Part shown: one piece after another, positions 43,215 to 51,248 of the stretch
Position numbering within the stretch: the stretch's first letter is position 1
Layout: each line of letters opens with the position of its first letter
From: Salaquimonas sp041736675
GTDB taxonomy: Bacteria > Pseudomonadota > Alphaproteobacteria > Rhizobiales > Rhizobiaceae
Reading direction: 5' to 3'
Assembly: GCA_041736675.1 (NCBI GenBank)
Contig: JBGSTD010000022.1
Coordinates: 1-64,000, forward strand
Length of the DNA: 64,000 nt
Notes under the pieces: generated by a model
Databases searched by the model: none
The model's input: the letters and a program-made list of their open reading frames with translations, nothing else
Told to the model about the DNA's origin: nothing
Position numbers and translations under genes: made by a program

Positions 43215-44018
43215 TCAGGTGCCGGTTGCCAGATCCATCTGCGGACAAACCAGAAAGTTGCAATAGTCTATATTGCGATCCGTAATCGTTACGAACTTGT
43301 TTGCCTCGACCGCAAACCAGTTTGGCCCCTGATCATCCAGCGGCTCGGAAACAAGGCAAACGCCGCCATCAATGGTATTGTGCGAGACGTAAAGCGTTGG
43401 TGCGATGTGATCACTTGAATAGCGAATGGCATAAAGATGCGTACCGTCGCTAAAGGCCGCAGTCAGGCGAACCAATGGTTTAATGCCGCGCTGGCGCGCC
43501 AGATTTTCAACTTCACTGATGGCTTTGACAAATGCCAGATGCGGATTTTCATCAAGGCCGTGGTTGAGGGCCAGCAAAAATAGAAGTTCAGAATCGGTTG
43601 TTCCCCGTTGGGCATTGAACAATTCGTCGCTCAACAAAGCCTGTAGCGGGCGGCGCAACTGCTCAAAATTGCCAATCTGGCCGTTGTGCATGAAAGACCA
43701 TTTGCCATGGGCAAAGGGATGGCAGTTCTGGCGGCTTGTCGGAGATCCGGTCGAGGCCCTGACATGGGCAAGAAAAAGCGGTGATTTCACCATGCGGGCG
43801 ATATTGCGCAGATTCCGGTCAGACCAGGCCGGGAGAATGTCACAGTAAATTCCCGGTTCCTCATGATCGCCATACCAGGCAAGGCCAAAACCATCGCCAT
43901 TGATTGCTGTCTTGCATTCGGAGGCGGCGTGTGACTGCTCGATCAGCGAATGGCAGGGAGCCGCGATGATCTCCTCGATATAGAGGGACTTGCCGCTATA
44001 GGCTGCCCAACGGCACAT
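43215..44018 (-). CDS. Class II glutamine amidotransferase (YafJ/EgtC-like)
   Basis: A 267-residue Ntn-hydrolase beginning MCRWAAYSG with the nucleophilic Cys2. It has NGDGFGLAWYG, FLAHVRASTGSPTSRQNCHPF (trimmed) and FMHNGQIGNFEQLRR, the standard class II amidotransferase pattern. Relatives include EgtC (ergothioneine) and YafJ; no egt genes are near, so the substrate is unknown. It starts two bases after the small DUF6356-like gene, so the two are coupled. Confidence 0.88.
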   Translation of the reverse strand: MCRWAAYSGKSLYIEEIIAAPCHSLIEQSHAASECKTAINGDGFGLAWYGDHEEPGIYCDILPAWSDRNLRNIARMVKSPLFLAHVRASTGSPTSRQNCHPFAHGKWSFMHNGQIGNFEQLRRPLQALLSDELFNAQRGTTDSELLFLLALNHGLDENPHLAFVKAISEVENLARQRGIKPLVRLTAAFSDGTHLYAIRYSSDHIAPTLYVSHNTIDGGVCLVSEPLDDQGPNWFAVEANKFVTITDRNIDYCNFLVCPQMDLATGT

Positions 44019-44020
44019 TC

Positions 44021-44236
44021 TCAGCGTCCGCGATTGTGAGTGCGCTCATAAAGGGAGCGGACGATGGTACTGGCCGTCTTTTCAAACATTGCCGGGACAA
44101 TCGCATGGACCAGCGCAGCGAAGGCTGCAATGAACAATTTGAAAGCGAAGCCGAAAGCAAAACGGGCATGTTCGCCATAGCTTTCCTCAACGCTGGTAGG
44201 ATGCTCAAGGAACAGTTTTTGCAAGGTACGTGTCAT
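44021..44236 (-). CDS. Small DUF6356-like protein
   Basis: A 71-residue protein beginning MTRTLQKLFLEHPTSVEESY, with GEHARFAFGFAFKLFIAAFAALVHAIVPA (trimmed), one long hydrophobic stretch, and a basic tail. This pattern matches the alphaproteobacterial DUF6356 family of unknown function. The frame is open upstream to 44458, but ATG 44236 is the conserved start. It ends two bases before the amidotransferase start. Confidence 0.8.
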   Translation of the reverse strand: MTRTLQKLFLEHPTSVEESYGEHARFAFGFAFKLFIAAFAALVHAIVPAMFEKTASTIVRSLYERTHNRGR

Positions 44237-44354
44237 TGGATTGTGCCTTTGTCGGGGTTTTTTGTCATGTGCATAAATGCTATCCCGAAAATGGCTGCCT
44301 GATCTCCCAAAATCTTCTTTATATTTGGTTAATATTGGGATAAATGTCTCATCT

Positions 44355-44855
44355 ATGACAGAACTCGACGAATTTGATCTCAAGATACTGCGCGAACTCC
44401 AGAAGGATGCCTCGCTATCTGCCGATTCGCTTTCCGAGCGGATCAACTTGTCACGCAATGCCTGCTGGCGAAGGGTAAAGCGGCTGGAAGAGGACGGTTA
44501 CATCAAATCGCGGGTGGCGCTTGTGGATGCGGAGCGCGCCGGGCTGGGCCTGTCGGTTGTCATCCTGATCAGGACTTCCAATCACGACCCTGACTGGTTG
44601 CGCAAGTTTCGTGCTGCAATTACATCCATTCCCGAAATCACTGCCGCCTACCGGATGAGCGGTGATCTCGATTATGTCTTGCGGGCAAGGGTGAGCGATG
44701 TAAAAGCCTATGATGCGGTCTATCAGCGTTTGATCGAGAAGGTGCCGCTGAATGATGTTTCGGCTTCCTTTGTCATGGAGGAAATCAAGGAGACTACAGA
44801 ATTGCCCCTGTCCCTTTTGGACATGCGGCGGGAAAGACGAAGAAGGGACATCTGA
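44355..44855 (+). CDS. Lrp/AsnC-family regulator
   Basis: A 166-residue regulator: N-terminal helix-turn-helix LDEFDLKILRELQKDASLSA with LSERINLSRNACWRRVKRLEEDG (trimmed), then the RAM ligand-binding domain (about 70-150, SGDLDYVLRARVSD). The sensed amino acid is not known. ATG 44355 gives the normal length. Its stop overlaps the dut start (TGATG), so it is coupled to dut. Confidence 0.9.
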   Translation: MTELDEFDLKILRELQKDASLSADSLSERINLSRNACWRRVKRLEEDGYIKSRVALVDAERAGLGLSVVILIRTSNHDPDWLRKFRAAITSIPEITAAYRMSGDLDYVLRARVSDVKAYDAVYQRLIEKVPLNDVSASFVMEEIKETTELPLSLLDMRRERRRRDI

Positions 44856-45313
44856 TGAAAAACGCCAGCAAACCTGTAATTGGCATTGTCCTTTTGCCGC
44901 ACGGAACGGGGCTGGATTTGCCGGCCTATGAAACAAGCGGCAGCGCCGGCATGGATTTGCGTGCTGCGGTCAGCGAACCGCAGACGATTGGCCCGGGCGA
45001 GCGGTCGCTTGTTCCAACGGGGATGGTGTTTGAAATTCCCGATGGCTATGAAGCACAGATAAGGCCGCGTTCCGGCCTTGCCTTCAAGCATGGTATTACC
45101 TGCCTCAATACGCCGGGAACCATCGACAGCGACTATCGCGGCGAAGTCAGCGTTTTGTTGATCAATCTGGGTGGGGCGGCTTTTGAGGTAACTCGCGGGA
45201 TGCGGATCGCGCAAATGGTCATAGCGCCGGTTGTTCAGGCAAATACCGAATTACGCGAGCTGGCCTCCCCAACATCAAGGGGATCGGGCGGGTTTGGTTC
45301 CACCGGCGTATAG
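44855..45313 (+). CDS. dut: Deoxyuridine 5'-triphosphate nucleotidohydrolase
   Basis: A 152-residue trimeric dUTPase with all five motifs: AGMDLRAA, PRSGLAFKHG, NTPGTIDSDYRGEV, RIAQMVIAPV and the C-terminal RGSGGFGSTG. It hydrolyses dUTP to dUMP. Its ATG shares one base with the Lrp-type gene stop. In related genomes dut lies close to coaBC, here separated by the kinase and amidotransferase genes. Confidence 0.97.
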   Translation: MKNASKPVIGIVLLPHGTGLDLPAYETSGSAGMDLRAAVSEPQTIGPGERSLVPTGMVFEIPDGYEAQIRPRSGLAFKHGITCLNTPGTIDSDYRGEVSVLLINLGGAAFEVTRGMRIAQMVIAPVVQANTELRELASPTSRGSGGFGSTGV

Positions 45314-45317
45314 AAGA

Positions 45318-46991
45318 CTACTCGCCCTTCACCGGATACCAGTAGACCGGTTCAGGGTTGTCTTTTCGCAGCACAACATAATTGTTGGCATGAATTCGGT
45401 ACTCGGCACTCCAGTCTCCATCAGGCCACTGAATGCGAACACTGGCACGCTCGGAAACTCCCAACCCGAAATGGGAAAAACCAATGCGACCCGATGAGTG
45501 TCCGCCGCCGACCTGGATCGTCCGGTTCTGGCTAAGATTGCCTGTCTTGACGGTGATCCTCGCGCCTATGCCCGCCCGGTTGAATTTTCCGTTGTCAAGT
45601 TCTATTCCAATCCAGTTGCCCAGCGGCGCGGTGCCCCATTCGGTCTTCACACCCATATTGCGGAATAGGCTGACATTCGAATGACGGTTCACAACCAGAA
45701 GATCAAGCATGCCGTCAGCGTTGAAATCGTCGATCGCCGCGCCGCGCCCCTTGCGGTTGAGCGCTATGCCCGCCTTTTCACCCATTTCGGCAAAGCGCCC
45801 GTTCATGCCACCGAGCAGCAGATTGTCGGGATCAAAATCGGCAAAGTCCGGCATGGATTCGACATTGCCCTTGGCGATAAACAAATCCGTTCTTGCATCA
45901 TTGTTGAAATCGGCAAACTCGGTGTGCCAGCCTGTAGAAGGCCGGCCATCACCACCCGTATAAGGACGGTGCGCGGTGGAGCCGCTGTCATAGGCGATGT
46001 CACGATAAACCGGCTGGTCCTCGTCGTTCTGCTTGTCGAGTGTCTGCAGCATCGTGTCGCCCATGGACGATAGGGCATAGTCCGGCCTGCCATCGCCATT
46101 GAGATCAGCTTCGGCAATCCCCATTCCCCAGATATTGACCTTTTTCCAACCCTGGCGGCGGGTGTACAATTTTGGCAACAGACCCGGGCTGACTTGCCAG
46201 AGTTGCTCTTCGCCACCGCGATAGTACTGGCGGTCATTGGTGATGCGAAGCGCCGGTTCTCCCGATGCGTTCCAATCGGTAAACAAGACGGAAAGCGAGC
46301 AAAAGCCCGGCTCCAGTCTGATAGGGTCTGAATAGTCCGGAATTGCCGCGTCCGCTTGATCGCTTTCCCTGGCGCGCAACAGGACATTGGGATGGCACGT
46401 GCCCCAGGGTGAACCAGGCGCCGTTCGGTCTACATAATTGCCAAATGCCAGTGTTGGAAATTTGCGGTCTTTTTCAAAGGTCGCGGAAAATCCGGTCGTC
46501 CATTCCCTTCCGCCATCAAAGGAAAAGGCACGGTTGGCCTTTTCAAAACGGCAATTGCCAGTACCCTTTAGCAGGATGTTTTCTCCAAGCCGCAAAACAA
46601 CAAGATCGGTGAAGGCGTCGTTGTCCAGATTGACGGGATAGGCGCCAAGAACCTTGAGTGCATCACGTCCAACCAGAACCGGCTCGGACAATTCGAATTT
46701 CAGCGCACTGCCTTTTGTGGAACGATTGACATAGAGCTTTGCCTCGCTGTCTCCACCCGCAAGAAACACATCCGGCATACGGTCGCCATTGCAATCGAAA
46801 CTGGCAACGCCGCCGCCGACAAAAAATTCCCATGCGCCGGTATACTCGTGCGCAATCCCAGCCGCGGCAGCTTCCTCATGCAGGCTCGGCACATCAAAAT
46901 TGAAAGGTGCCTGATCTTCAGCCCAAGTGCAGGAGGCAGGCGCAACGACCATCAATGCCGACAGCAGAATTCTTTTCACCGTTGCACTCAT
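45318..46991 (-). CDS. CRTAC1-like FG-GAP repeat protein with ASPIC/UnbV domain
   Basis: A 557-residue exported protein with a signal peptide (about 1-24) and several calcium-binding FG-GAP/VCBS motifs (DCNGDRMPD, DLNGDGRPD, DFNNDARTD, DFNADGMLD), forming a beta-propeller, followed by a C-terminal ASPIC/UnbV domain (NWIGIELDNGKFNRAGIGAR, then RVQVGGGHSSG-like TIQVGGGHSSGR). Its role is unknown. It overlaps the stop of the di-haem oxidoreductase gene by four bases (ATGA) and is the last gene of that operon. Confidence 0.88.
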   Translation of the reverse strand: MSATVKRILLSALMVVAPASCTWAEDQAPFNFDVPSLHEEAAAAGIAHEYTGAWEFFVGGGVASFDCNGDRMPDVFLAGGDSEAKLYVNRSTKGSALKFELSEPVLVGRDALKVLGAYPVNLDNDAFTDLVVLRLGENILLKGTGNCRFEKANRAFSFDGGREWTTGFSATFEKDRKFPTLAFGNYVDRTAPGSPWGTCHPNVLLRARESDQADAAIPDYSDPIRLEPGFCSLSVLFTDWNASGEPALRITNDRQYYRGGEEQLWQVSPGLLPKLYTRRQGWKKVNIWGMGIAEADLNGDGRPDYALSSMGDTMLQTLDKQNDEDQPVYRDIAYDSGSTAHRPYTGGDGRPSTGWHTEFADFNNDARTDLFIAKGNVESMPDFADFDPDNLLLGGMNGRFAEMGEKAGIALNRKGRGAAIDDFNADGMLDLLVVNRHSNVSLFRNMGVKTEWGTAPLGNWIGIELDNGKFNRAGIGARITVKTGNLSQNRTIQVGGGHSSGRIGFSHFGLGVSERASVRIQWPDGDWSAEYRIHANNYVVLRKDNPEPVYWYPVKGE

Positions 46992-48442
46992 GGCTTGATT
47001 ACCAGGGTTTTGAGAAAGGCAATCAACTCTGACCGGACGGCCTCATCGGCATTCCTGTAAAGTTGCGCACTTTCCGCCGCTTCGCCGCCATGGGCGAGAA
47101 TGATTGCATCAAGTGTGGTAAAGTCATTACGGTGGCCGTAGGGCGCGGTGGAACCCACTCCCCACAATTCACTGGTCAGAAAAATGTTGCGGTCAACAAA
47201 TCGCTGCGACAACAACTCATTGCCCAATTGCTCATTGCGCTGATCGGTCATGGTGTGGCGTTTCAAATCACCAAACAGCGGCACCATGATTTCTCCAGCA
47301 TCGTTTCGGGCGAGGGTTTTGGTCCATTCCAAAAGCGCCAGATCATAAGTGGCGGATTTTTCCACCGAGGCATCATTGAGGGTTCCCGATACATCGAAAG
47401 GACCGGGGTCGGCAAAAGAAAGAGACTTCAGCGGCAATTCCTTGATGTGGCAAGTATCGCAGCCAAAGGCAGTGAAATTTTCCTCGCCTTTTGCAGCCGC
47501 ATCGCGCCAGCCGGATATGTCGGGAGTTTCCCGAATTGGCGCGGCAAGGCTCGCCTGCCAAGCCACCAGCGCGGAGATGTCGCCAGCGCCCATTTCATCA
47601 GACTTGCCGTCCCCATCAAAATCGGCTTCACCAGTCCAACGTGCGCCGAACCGCTCGACGGGCTGCATGCCGTGGTGATGGTTCATCGCGTTGACCGAAA
47701 ACTGGCGCAAGGATGTCATGACACCCTTCTGGCTGAACGGACGAATGATAAGGTCATCGTCCACGCCCTCGACCTTTGAGACATCAAGCAATCCGTCAGG
47801 ATGGGCGGTCAGTCTGCCGAATGTGACGCCTTTGGAAGTCAGCTCTGTCTCCTGCGGTGCGCCACTGGCACGCGCTGCATTGAGTAGTTGTGTGCGCTGG
47901 ATATCCAGATCAGCGCTCATCTCGCGGGCAAGTAATTCTATCAGCCCGGCGCCGAACAGATGGTTTGTTCCACGTTCATTGGAAAATTGCGGGTCGGTTG
48001 TATCAAAATCTGCATTGTTGAAACCTTCAGAGACGAAAACATTGGCAACAAAATCACCAGCCCCCCCAACCACAGGTTCGTTGTGGCAGGACGAGCAGGC
48101 AGACGCATCAGGACCCGATGTTCGTGCAAATCCGTTTGGTGCTGTCGAGCGGGCTTTTGTCGGAAGGATCGCCATGGTGGCTTTTGGTCTGCCTGCGCCA
48201 TCGTCAAGAGTAAAGCGGGCGGTAAAGAGCCGCTCTCCCTTTTCAGTCAGGGTATCAAGCTGACTTTTTGTCAAAACGCCTTGAGGCATGGTTTGGGACG
48301 GATCAAGGGCTCCGGTTTTTTCTGACCAGGGAGCCTCTCCAGCCTGCGCGGCCAGCGCGAGGGCTAGAACTCCGGCAAATGCCATACCAACAGACCTGGC
48401 ACACGGAGACAGCGGCAGAATATTTCTCGTTTTGTACGTCAT
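46988..48442 (-). CDS. Di-haem oxidoreductase-like cytochrome c protein
   Basis: A 484-residue exported protein with a signal peptide and two c-type haem motifs, CSSCH at 116-120 and CDTCH at 328-332. The order and length match the di-haem oxidoreductase/thiol-oxidase-like family, related to MauG-type peroxidases. The conserved TAPYGHRNDFTTLDAIILAHGG (trimmed) lies near the end. The redox partner is unknown. It starts seven bases after the ROK gene stop and overlaps the CRTAC1-like gene, so the three form one unit. Confidence 0.87.
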   Translation of the reverse strand: MTYKTRNILPLSPCARSVGMAFAGVLALALAAQAGEAPWSEKTGALDPSQTMPQGVLTKSQLDTLTEKGERLFTARFTLDDGAGRPKATMAILPTKARSTAPNGFARTSGPDASACSSCHNEPVVGGAGDFVANVFVSEGFNNADFDTTDPQFSNERGTNHLFGAGLIELLAREMSADLDIQRTQLLNAARASGAPQETELTSKGVTFGRLTAHPDGLLDVSKVEGVDDDLIIRPFSQKGVMTSLRQFSVNAMNHHHGMQPVERFGARWTGEADFDGDGKSDEMGAGDISALVAWQASLAAPIRETPDISGWRDAAAKGEENFTAFGCDTCHIKELPLKSLSFADPGPFDVSGTLNDASVEKSATYDLALLEWTKTLARNDAGEIMVPLFGDLKRHTMTDQRNEQLGNELLSQRFVDRNIFLTSELWGVGSTAPYGHRNDFTTLDAIILAHGGEAAESAQLYRNADEAVRSELIAFLKTLVIKP

Positions 48443-48449
48443 GCCTTAT

Positions 48450-49682
48450 CTAACCCAAATTCCTTGTGTCACGCAAACTTCGCGTTGCGATAACATTTTG
48501 ATCAAGATCTGCAAGGGATGCCTGAACATTGCCCCGGAAGATCAGATCCGTCTCATCCATCTCGATTTCAATGGGCGGCATCTCATCGAAACGCACCTGC
48601 AGATTGTTTTTGATATGGGACTGGATCGACGGCAACAGCAAATCGGCAAAACGTGCGCCGGATCCCGTGATTGTGATCGGCATTGTGCCCAGAAAACTGT
48701 GCAGACGCGACAGACCCATGCCAATGACCTCACCCGCCTGGCGAAATGCATAGGTTGTCATATTGTCGCCCTGCCTTGCACTTTGAGCAATTTTTTCCAT
48801 TTCCTCAATCGGGATGAATTTGGCCGGAATGGAGTTGGCCGGCACCTCAAACGCCGTCCGCAAAATTCCGTAAAAACCGGAATATGCCTCAATACATCCT
48901 TTTGAACCGCAACGGCAAAGGGGGCCATCCGGATTCTGGATCATGTGTCCGAAAGGCGGAGCGAACGATTTAATGCGTCCCTGGCCATCGTCACCGGCGA
49001 TCCCCAGACCGATGCTGTGATCGAGCGACAAGGTGGCATGATCACCGAAATGACGGTTGCTCTTGTCACCGCGGGCTTTTTCGGCAACTGCCCTCGCGGC
49101 AAACCGGGTCTCATTGGTCAAGGTAATTCTGACTTTCCAGCGGGGTCGCAGAATTTCTTCGAAATCAATTCGGGCATCGTCAAAAACCGGCGACCAGAGC
49201 AGCACCGGCGCGCCCCGTGAAACCAGGCCCTTTGACGTGATGGAAATCGTCATGATCCGCGCGGGATCAAGGTTTGACCGCGATGTCAGCCGTTCAAGAC
49301 CCTCAATAAAATGGGCAATAAAACTTTCCGTCGACTGGTCGGTAAAATCGCGTTTGATCTCGAACCGGTCCTTCAGCGTGCCGGTGTAATCGACGAGGGA
49401 ATATTGGACGGAATCATAAATGATCCTGATCGTCGCGATGAAGGCGCAATCGGGGTTTTGAACAAAGGAAACGCGTGGCCTGCCGCGGCCGGCAGTCGGG
49501 ATCTGCTCCTGGCGCAAAATGATCGACTGCTGCTCAAGTTCGGCCGTAATTGCCGAGACTGTCGATGAACTCAAACCCGACCACTCAGAAATTTCGGTAT
49601 GCGAGACGGGGCCCAGCAGGCGCATCGTCGACAACACCAGTGCCCGGTTTTGGACCCGCAATGTTTCACTGCCGGCTTTCAT
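48450..49682 (-). CDS. xylR: ROK-family repressor, probable xylose regulator
   Basis: A 410-residue protein: N-terminal winged helix (SHTEISEWSGLSSSTVSAI, about 28-48) and a ROK sugar-binding domain with the zinc motif LCRCGSKGCIEAYSG near residue 260. It is divergent from xylFHGBA, with a palindrome between, so it is probably the ROK-type XylR repressor. The start has no ribosome site of its own; ATG 49682 overlaps the stop of a 6-codon leader ORF. ATG 49688 is an alternative. Confidence 0.85.
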   Translation of the reverse strand: MKAGSETLRVQNRALVLSTMRLLGPVSHTEISEWSGLSSSTVSAITAELEQQSIILRQEQIPTAGRGRPRVSFVQNPDCAFIATIRIIYDSVQYSLVDYTGTLKDRFEIKRDFTDQSTESFIAHFIEGLERLTSRSNLDPARIMTISITSKGLVSRGAPVLLWSPVFDDARIDFEEILRPRWKVRITLTNETRFAARAVAEKARGDKSNRHFGDHATLSLDHSIGLGIAGDDGQGRIKSFAPPFGHMIQNPDGPLCRCGSKGCIEAYSGFYGILRTAFEVPANSIPAKFIPIEEMEKIAQSARQGDNMTTYAFRQAGEVIGMGLSRLHSFLGTMPITITGSGARFADLLLPSIQSHIKNNLQVRFDEMPPIEIEMDETDLIFRGNVQASLADLDQNVIATRSLRDTRNLG

Positions 49683-49702
49683 CAGCATATCAGTAGGTTC
49701 AT
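49682..49702 (-). CDS. Six-codon leader ORF coupled to the repressor gene
   Basis: ATG AAC CTA CTG ATA TGC TGA encodes MNLLIC. It has a GGAGG site (49714-49710) seven nt upstream, whereas the repressor start does not. Its TGA shares a base with the repressor ATG (TGATG), so ribosomes could reinitiate there. Confidence 0.5.
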   Translation of the reverse strand: MNLLIC

Positions 49703-50083
49703 CCTGTTTCCTCCCGACATCCCCTGTCTAACCTCAAAGCAATCCCTGCGGATGGCATCCTGCCTGGTCCGGTCAGAAACGGGCAACCCAAGTGCTACCC
49801 GATAAAATGACCCGATTGGGGTTGAAGGCGGCTGTCCGGCTGCCTGCGCAGTGTGCATTGACAGCCTTGGAAAACTCTGCCATTTATTTTCTTGACTGTC
49901 GAGAAAATAAAAAACTCGATGGACATGGGAGGAATAAACAGGAAATTTTGTCACAGATTCCAAGGCTCAAGCCTCCGGAATTTCAGGATTGCATCCTTGC
50001 GCCAATGCGCCGGGTAGTCGTCTTGGCACAACGAAATCCTGAACTTCTCCCAAATTCATGAAATTTAAAGGGAGACACTATTT
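49703..50083. other. Divergent control region between xylR and xylF
   Basis: A 381-bp gap with no gene. It contains the xyl promoter-operator (listed next) and the leader-ORF ribosome site. GGGAGACACTATTTATG gives xylF a good ribosome site. Confidence 0.6.
49858..49910 (+). promoter_or_regulatory. xyl promoter and probable XylR operator
   Basis: A near-perfect palindrome, arms TTATTTTCTTGA (49884-49895) and TCGAGAAAATAA (49899-49910) with one mismatch, lies where the -10 of a promoter with -35 TTGACA (49858-49863) should be. The -10 itself is weak (ATTTAT, 18-bp spacer). The position suits repression by the divergent ROK regulator. Confidence 0.65.
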
Positions 50084-51124
50084 ATGAAAAAACTGCTTGG
50101 AGCGCTGATCCTCGGTTCAGCCATCGCAACATCCTTCGGGACAGTGGCGCATGCCGCTGGCAAGACCATCGCCGTATCCTGGAAAACATTCCAGGAAGAG
50201 CGCTGGAAAACAGACGAAGCCGCCATCATGAAAGCTGTTGAAGCTGCCGGCGACAAATACATTTCCACCGATGCACAGGGCTCAGCCCAGAAACAGGCTG
50301 CCGATATCGAAGCCCTGATTTCGCAGAAAGTGGACGTGATCCTGGTTGTTGCATTTGACTCAGATGCCATCCTGCCATCGATCAAGGCAATCAACGATGC
50401 AGGCATCAAGGCAATCGCCTATGATGTGCAGTTCGAAGATCCAAATGCACTCTACATCACTTTCGACAACGTGGGCGTTGGCCGCATCATTGCCCAGGAA
50501 ATCCAGAAAGTTAAGCCTGAAGGCAATTATGCCTTTATCAAGGGCGACAAGGGTGATCCGAATGCCACATTCCTGTTCCAGGGCATGATGGAAGTTCTCA
50601 AAGACGGTCTGGATTCAGGCAAGATCAAGAATGTTTGCGAAACATTCACTGATGGTTGGAAACCGGACAACGCCCAGAAGAATATGGAACAATGCCTGAC
50701 TTCAACAGGCAACAAGGTTGATGCAGTTCTGTCCGAAAACGACGGCATGGCATCAGGTGTTGTTGCCGCTCTTGAAGCACAGGGCATGGCCGGTATTCCG
50801 GTCGGCGGCCAGGATGGCGATCTTGCAGCGATCAACCGTGTTGCTCTCGGCACCCAGACTGTTTCTGTCTGGAAGAACGCTACTGATCTGGGAACAACTG
50901 CAGCTGCTGCTGCAATCGCTCTGGCTTCAGGCGCAGATGTTACATCCATTCCTGGTGTTGCCAAATTCAGCGGCGGCAAAAATGGCGTGGAGATGAACTC
51001 CATTCTTCTTGCACCAACACCGATCACCCAGGGTAATCTCGATGTTGCCATCACTGCCGGACACATCACCAAGGAAGCAGCTTGCGCTGGTGTGAAAGCC
51101 GGAACCGTTGCTGCCTGCAACTAA
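50084..51124 (+). CDS. xylF: D-xylose ABC transporter substrate-binding protein
   Basis: A 346-residue periplasmic sugar-binding protein with a signal peptide (MKKLLGALILGSAIATSFGT, cleavage after HAA) and a type I fold: IAVSWKTFQEERWKTDEAAI and VLSENDGMASGVVAALEAQG, GQDGDLAAINRV. The layout agrees with XylF-type proteins, and the linked xylose isomerase and kinase genes support xylose. First gene of the operon. A hairpin downstream separates it from xylH. Confidence 0.92.
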   Translation: MKKLLGALILGSAIATSFGTVAHAAGKTIAVSWKTFQEERWKTDEAAIMKAVEAAGDKYISTDAQGSAQKQAADIEALISQKVDVILVVAFDSDAILPSIKAINDAGIKAIAYDVQFEDPNALYITFDNVGVGRIIAQEIQKVKPEGNYAFIKGDKGDPNATFLFQGMMEVLKDGLDSGKIKNVCETFTDGWKPDNAQKNMEQCLTSTGNKVDAVLSENDGMASGVVAALEAQGMAGIPVGGQDGDLAAINRVALGTQTVSVWKNATDLGTTAAAAAIALASGADVTSIPGVAKFSGGKNGVEMNSILLAPTPITQGNLDVAITAGHITKEAACAGVKAGTVAACN

Positions 51125-51145
51125 TCGTTCCAAAGACGAAACATT

Positions 51146-51175
51146 CCGTGCCGCCCTAGTGGGTGGCACGGTTTT
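51146..51175 (+). terminator. Hairpin between xylF and xylH, partial terminator
   Basis: Arms CCGTGCC (51146-51152) and GGCACGG (51165-51171) with additional inner G-C pairs, followed by TTTTC. Probably reduces read-through, leaving xylF in excess of the permease and ATPase messages. Confidence 0.75.
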
Positions 51176-51248
51176 CAAATGAAATTCAATAAAAATATCA
51201 ATCGGTTGATCTGAAATGGTTCGCCAAGCATCTTGATTGGGAGAGAAG

